Below, one piece after another: positions 58,067 to 64,000 of a DNA stretch of 64,000 nucleotides (positions are counted from its first letter, which is position 1; each line of letters starts with the position of its first letter). The position numbers and the translations under genes were made by a program. The notes under the pieces were generated by a model. The model did no database searches. It was not told the DNA's origin and saw only the letters and a list, made by a program, of their open reading frames with translations. Source of the stretch: Artocarpus heterophyllus (lineage: Eukaryota; Streptophyta; Magnoliopsida; Rosales; Moraceae); contig CM046348.1 of assembly GCA_025403435.1 (NCBI GenBank), forward strand, positions 32,723,073 through 32,787,072, given 5' to 3'.

Positions 58067-58867
58067 TGATGAGGACATCGTTAGCACAAGCAAGAGCACG
58101 TGGGAGACATATTCAGATCCAATTCAAGTTCCCATTGGTCCGGTTACGAGAGCTCGTGCGAAGAAGTTTAAAGAAACGCTTATTGGGTTGATTCAAGCAA
58201 CTTGGGCTCGAGCCATTGCATGGAGGCCCATTGGGGGAATTGCATGTGACATCCAGACCAACAAATGCGTGATTCAAGCTCTAGAAGGGATCGAGTAATT
58301 TCCATTTCAGTTACTTTCCCGTTTTGAGGCGACACGTGGTGAAAAGAATTAGCTATTTACCTTTTAATGTCTAGTTTCCTTTTTGCGTTTGTTTTATTTC
58401 TATTATTGTAAGGCTTTTAAGCCATTAAGGAAACTTTCCTTATTTGCTTTAGATTTGACGTTTGGTACTTGATTTGCCCGAAATTCCATGGGCAATTAGG
58501 AGCTAAAAATTCGCATAGGGGAACCCCTATATATTGTAACAAATTTCATTCAATGGGATATAAGTTTTAACACACAATTTGAGGTTTAATTCTCTTTGGT
58601 TCCTAAACGAACTATTCGAACTTATCGAAAAATTCTGTGGCATTCATAGACTTATCAATCAGTCCATCCATAGCTGATTTTGGCGTCCTCACATACAAAG
58701 ACTTATCAATCAGTCCATCCATAGCTGATTGTGGCGTCCTCACATACCAAGGTTTGTGCTTCTTGTTGGGCATCGGGTCGCGGTTCCATTCAAAAATCGG
58801 TTAGGAATTTGATCTTGGAAACCAATTTTGGTTAGAGTCGCGTAAGTTCTTGGCGGGGTTCATATCA
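58067..58867 (+). repeat. Gypsy Y 5' LTR (801 bp)
   Basis: TGATGAGGACATCG to TTCATATCA. It has the 51-bp internal duplication (about 58646-58750). Confidence 0.9.
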
Positions 58868-59380
58868 TTTGGTAATCAGAGCGAGGTTCTAATCAGGTTT
58901 TGCTTATCCGTTCTCTTAGTTTATGCTTGTTTCAGTTATTCGTGAGTTTTGATTTACGTTATCAAAGTCAGTTTTTTTTTTTTAAAAAAAAAGATCCGAA
59001 AAGAAAAGAAAGAAAAGAAAAAAAAAAAGAAAAAAAAAGGAAAAGAAGAAAAACAAGAGGGTAAAAAAAAAGGCAAAAAAAGAGTCTGGAAACCTTCCTT
59101 AATTTTTTTTTCAGATTCTTGTTATTCATCATTTAAGGAATCCAAAATTGAATTCCCTGCATAGACCAAAAAAATTCTTGCTCAAATTTCGTTCCTTTTG
59201 GGTGTGATTTTTGAAAGCCTAAATTATTTGTTTCTGTTATAGTCTTGTTTCTAATTTGAGCCTCCTTGGTAAACTATTTGTGAATTGTCAAGGAAATTTT
59301 GATATTGATATGACTAGTTTTATAGGAACTAAGTGAGAATTAACCAGTGGAAAAAGGCATAGAGGTGAGAGCATTAGAGT
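58868..59380 (+). other. Gypsy Y primer site and partial leader
   Basis: TTGGTAATCAGAGC is followed by a leader, interrupted at GCATTAGAGT (59380) by the next LTR. Confidence 0.82.
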
Positions 59381-60179
59381 TGATGAGGACATCACTAGCA
59401 CAAGCAAGAGCACGTGGGAGACATATTCAGATCCAATTCAAGTTCCCATTGGTCCGGTTACGAGAGCTCGTGCGAAGAAATTTAAAGAAACACTTATTGG
59501 GCTGATTCAAGCAACTTGGGCTCAAGCTATTGCATGGAGGCCCATTGAGGGAATTGCATGCGACAACCACACCAATAAATGCGTGATTCAAGCTATAGAA
59601 GGGATTGAGTAATTTCCATTTCAGTTACTTTCCCATTTTGAGGCGACACATGGCGAGAAGAATCAGTTTTGACCTTTTAATGTCTAGTTTCCTTTTTTCC
59701 GTTTCTGGTATTTCTATTATTGTAAGGCTTTTAAGCCATTAAGGGAACTTTCCTTATTTAGTCTAGATTTGACTTTTGTTAAATGAGTTTCCCGAAATTT
59801 CCATGGGAATTAGGGGCTGAAAATTCGCATAGGAACCCCTATATAATTGTAACGAATTTCAATCAATGGAGACAAGTAATAACACATAATTTTGAGGTTT
59901 AATTCTCTTTAGTTCCTAAACGAACTATTCGAACTTATCGGAAATTTCCGTGGCGTTCATCGACTTATCAATCAGTCCATCCATAGCTGATTGTGGCGTC
60001 CTCACATACCAAGACTTATCAATCGGTCTCTCCATAGCTGATTGTGGCGTCCTCACATACCAAGGTTCGTGCTTCTTGTTGGGCATCGGGTCGCGGTTCC
60101 ATTCAAAACCGGTTAGAAATTTGATCTTGGAAACCAACTTCGGTTAGGGTCGCGTCAGCTCTTGGCGTGGTTCGTATCA
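59381..60179 (+). repeat. Gypsy Z 5' LTR (799 bp)
   Basis: TGATGAGGACATCAC to GTTCGTATCA. It has the 51-bp internal duplication (about 59962-60062). Confidence 0.9.
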
Positions 60180-60790
60180 TTTGGTAATCAGAGCGAGGTT
60201 CTAATCAGGTTTTGCTTATCCGTTCTCTTAGTTTTTTGTTTGTTTCAGTTGTTCGTGAGTTTTGATTTCCATTATCAAAGTCAGTTTAAAAAAAAAAAAA
60301 AAAAAGATCCGAAAAGAAAAGAAAGAAAAGAAACGAAAAGAAAAGGACAGAAAAAAAAAGGGGGGAAAAGAAGAAAAACAAGAGGATCCGAAAAAAAAAA
60401 AAAAAAAAAAAAGGATGAGAAGCCTAAATTCCTGCAGTTTATTTCAGATTCTTGTTATTCATTGTTTAAGGAATCCAAAACTGAATTCCTTGCATAGACC
60501 AAAAATTTTTGTTCAAATTTTGTTCCTTTTGGGTGTGATTCTAAAAGCCTAAATTCTTTGTTCCTGTTATAGTCTTGTCTCTTTGGGTGTGAATTGTCAA
60601 GGAAATTTTTTGATATTGATTTGACTAGTTTTATAGGAACTGAGTGAGAATTAACGAGTGGAAAAAGGCATAGAGGCGAGAGCATTAGAGTGGACAAAAG
60701 CCGAAAGTATTGAGTGTAAACACGAGTGAAATTGAGTGAACCATTTCACGAGTGAAACACGTAAGGGAGTGTGGTGAGGTCCTTTGGAAA
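60180..60790 (+). other. Gypsy Z primer site and full leader
   Basis: TTGGTAATCAGAGC and a complete 611-bp leader with an A-rich purine tract (60288-60412), running to the gag ATG. Confidence 0.82.
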
Positions 60791-62787
60791 ATGTCAAACA
60801 ACAGCAAGAACACTATTGAGGGTACCTCGGGTGCAACAGACCCAAAACTTCTTATGGAAGCGATGATGGGAGAAATGAGGCGATTATTGAGGGGAGAGAT
60901 AGGACAGCTTCATGAGAGGATAGACCAGATAGAAAACGCACGTGTGGAACAGCCACAACATGTTCCTCATGCACGTAGGCGAGAAAGGGTTCCGGTTAGA
61001 GGAGAGGTTGATGACTACTATAGGAATGATGGGGAAGAATTTGATGAAGGAGAAGATTCAGCGGGTAGTCACCGAAGATTTGGACGGGATAGAGGAGTTA
61101 GGAACAGGGAAGATGATAGTCTGAGAGGCATAAAAATGAAGATACCATCATTTCAAGGCAAATCCAATCCAGAAGCATACCTAGAATGGGAGAAGAAAAT
61201 GGAGTTCATCTTTGATTGCCACTACTATTCCGAGGCAAAGAAGGTAAAATTGGCTGTAATTGAATTTTCTGATTATGCTATTACTTGGTGGGATCAGCTT
61301 GTTATAAACAGGAGACGAAATAGAGAGCGGCCTATTGAGTCATGGGAAGAGATGAAGACCGTGATGAGAAAGCGATTTGTGCCAACTTACTACTACCGGG
61401 AGTTGTACAACAAACTACAAAACCTTAAGCAAGGCAACCGTAGTGTAGAGGAGTACTATAAGGAGATGGAGGTTATGATGATTCGGGCTAATATAGAGGA
61501 GGATCGGGAGGCTACAATGGCAAGGTTTTTGGCGGGCTTGAACCGAGATATTCACAATGCCGTTGAGTTGCAACATTATGTGGAGTTGGAGGACATGGTG
61601 CACATGGCTATTAAAGTTGAGAATCAACTTATGAGGAGGGGCAGTAGCACACGTCCTAGCCAAAACCCGAGTACATCGGCTTGGAAAACCAACCAATGGA
61701 AGAAGGATGAGAAGCAATCCAACCCCAAGCCAAAGTTCGAGCAAAAACAAGAGGTGGCCAGCCATGGGAATCAAGGTAAATCCGATTCTTCCACTACTCG
61801 GACTCGTGATATTAAATGTTTTAAATGTCAAGGCAGGGGTCATATAGCAAGCCAATGTCCGAACAAACGAGTTATGGTGATGCGGGACAATGGAGACATG
61901 AAACCGAGGAGGATTCGGACAATGATTCTATGCCTTCATTAGAGGATGTCGACGATGAGGAGTGCGCTGTCCAAGGAGAATTGTTGGTCACAAGGAGAGC
62001 TTTAAGTGTGCAAGCCAAAGAAGAAGATGAAGAGGTGCAACGGGAAAACATCTTCCACACTAGGTGCCACGTTCAAAACAAGGTATGTAGTGTGATTATT
62101 GATGGTGGGAGTTGTACTAATGTTGCAAGCACAACCATGGTAGAGAAGTTAGGGCTGCCAACAATTAAGCATCCTCGGCCATATAAATTGCAATGGTTAA
62201 ATGATACTGGTGAGGTAAAGGTGCATAAACAGGTGTTAGTTCCTTTTCGCATTGGAAGATATGAAGATGAAGTTTTGTGCGATGTGGTTCCGATGCAAGC
62301 TGGGCACTTGTTATTAGGCAGACCATGGCAATTTGATCGGCGAGTTAAGCATGATGGTTTCACCAACAAGTACTCATTTGTTCACAATCAAAAGACGATC
62401 ACTCTAGTTCCATTAACACCAAAACAGGTCTATGAAGACCAAGTGAGCTTACAGAGAGAAAGTGATAAAAAAATAAAGAGTGAAGAAAAATCAGGAGTGG
62501 GAGTGCAGAGAGAGAGTTCGGCCAGTGAGAGAAAAAAGGAACAGATGGCCGAGAAAAAGGAGAGCAAAGAGAGCAAGGGAGAGAAAATTGAGAGGGCTGA
62601 AAAGAATTCACAATCAGCCAATGAGAGAAAAGTAGAGAGAAAAACAAACTTTTATGCAAGAAAGAGTGATGTGAGAAGAGCTTTGTTTTCTAATCAGCCG
62701 ATGATTTTACTCATGTACAAGGAGGCGTTATTAAACGCTAACGATCTTGATTCCACCTTGCATAGTTCTGTTGTTTCTCTTTTGCAG
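60791..62787 (+). pseudogene. Gypsy Z gag and protease
   Basis: ATG at 60791; gag is open to about 61890 with RRRERVPVRGEVDDYYR, the YLEWEKKMEF domain and a zinc knuckle CFKCQGRGHIASQC (about 61816-61858). A 1-bp loss near 61893 (GGAGACATG against GGAGAGATTG in E) moves the frame; reading continues in the frame of 61825-63051. Protease IIDGGSCTNVAS follows, and CAG (Gln) at 62785-62787 stands where E, A and D have TAG. Confidence 0.92.
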
Positions 62788-64000
62788 GATTTTGAGGATA
62801 TCTTTCCCGAGGAAACACCGCAAGGTTTACCTCAAATCCGCGGGATTGAACATCAAATCGACTTCATACCTGGAGCTACAATCCCAAACCGACCAGCCTA
62901 TAGGAGTAATCCCGAGGAGACAAAGGAACTCCAACGGCAGGTAAATGAGTTGATGGAAAAGGGACACGTGAGAGAAAGCATGAGCCCGTGCGCCGTACCA
63001 GTTTTACTTGTGCCTAAGAAAGATGGGACTTGGAGGATGTGCGTTGATTGAGGAGCCATCAACAACATCACGGTAAAGTATCGACATCCCATTCCTCGCT
63101 TGGATGACATGTTAGATGAATTGCATGGTGCTTGTGTGTTTTCTAAAATTGATCTAAAGAGTGGATATCATCAAATTCCCATGAAAGAGGGAGATGAGTG
63201 GAAGACGGCTTTCAAAACAAAACAAGGCTTGTATGAGTGGTTGGTAATGCCTTTCGGTTTAACCAATGCGCCCAGCACATTTATGCGTTTAATGAACCAT
63301 GTTTTGCGAGCTTTTATTGGAAAATTTGTTGTTGTTTATTTTGATGATATCCTTATCTATAGCAGCAATTTGGATGAACATATTGAACATTTGAAACTTG
63401 TTTTAGATGTTTTCCGGAAGGACAAGTTGTATGCTAACCTCAAGAAATGTACCTTTTGCACAGATAAGCTTGTGTTTCTTGGTTTTGTTGTTAGTGCTCA
63501 AGGTATACAGGTTGATGAAGAAAAGGTGCGAGCCATCCAGGAATGGCCAAGTCCAACTAGTGTGGGAAACGTACGGAGTTTTCATGGACTTGCTAGTTTC
63601 TACCGGCGGTTTGTGAAAGATTTCAGTACTATAGCCGCACCACTGACTGAAGTGATCAAGAAAAACGTTGGGTTTAGATGGGGAGAAGAGCAAGAAAAGG
63701 CATTTCAGCTACTCAAGGAGAAGTTGACAAATGCTCCATTGTTATCTTTACCTAATTTTGCCAAAACTTTTGAGATTGAATGTGATGCTTCAGGTGTTGG
63801 AATTGGTGCTGTTTTAATGCAGGAAGGGAGACCAATAGCATATTTCAGTGAGAAGCTGAATGGGGCAACTCTTAATTACCCAACTTATGATAAAGAGATG
63901 TATGCATTGGTTCGGGCATTAGAGACGTGGCAGCACTACCTATGGCCTAAGGAGTTCGTGATTCACACTGATCATGAGTCCCTGAAACACTTGAAGGGCC
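62788..64000 (+). pseudogene. Gypsy Z reverse transcriptase and RNase H start (cut by window)
   Basis: Frame continues with [17 protein letters not shown] at 63049-63051 replaces TGT-CGA of E (CVDCRA). Beyond it the RT appears open to the window edge: YFDDILIYS around 63336-63365 is intact, then RNase H to [12 protein letters not shown]. Only one frameshift and one nonsense codon were seen from 60791 to 64000, so Z is the best preserved copy. Its integrase and 3' LTR lie outside the window. Confidence 0.9.

Overview
The window is nuclear DNA of a flowering plant. It shows nested LTR retrotransposons with tRNA-iMet-type primer sites (TGGTATCAGAGC), a CACTA element with an En/Spm gene and ULP1-like protease, a hAT relic, a TRIM and a LINE fragment. 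I see no intact host gene, no rRNA or tRNA gene and no CRISPR. The chromovirus density and depth of nesting suggest pericentromeric or other heterochromatic DNA. Species cannot be named from the sequence.

Left block (1-21169). A C-rich degenerate repeat and a LINE reverse-transcriptase relic precede a CACTA candidate (2488-21166, AAG on both sides). Inside it lie a Ty1/copia element (copia-1, 2986-14958, preceded by a stray pol tail), a 701-bp hAT (14974-15674), a gene-like fragment, palindromic subterminal arrays, a poly-C tract and a decayed transposase/ULP1 gene. Copia-1 itself carries a 2.85-kb solo LTR of a Tekay/Del-type gypsy (5964-8812) and an 801-bp solo LTR (10157-10957).

Middle (21170-32100). 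Unrecognised AT-rich DNA with one hairpin leads to a third copia (copia-3, 23285-27421), fused at a short homology to a 5'-truncated gypsy (A, 27422-32100). A carries a one-LTR TRIM.

Right block (32101-64000). A second copia-1-family element (copia-2, 32101-40370) holds a deleted gypsy (C). It abuts the LTR of a large minus-strand Tekay/Del gypsy whose parts are scattered at 40371-41339, 47993-48336 and 55014-56829. Plus-strand gypsies of a probable CRM-like chromovirus family split it: divergent D (41340-47992), full-length E (48337-55013, target duplication CTAAA) and a ladder X/Y/Z (56830 to beyond the window).

The plus-strand gypsy family is the most informative component. Its pol frame runs through the polypurine tract into the 3' LTR. 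Copies E and Z both contain a phase-0, in-frame intron-like segment that covers the protease, ends in TAG or CAG, and would remove the stop between protease and reverse transcriptase in E. Its LTR ends resemble those of the 340-bp TRIM, which suggests trans-mobilisation. All coding regions are damaged except the reverse transcriptase of Z, which reads open from 63052 to the window edge.
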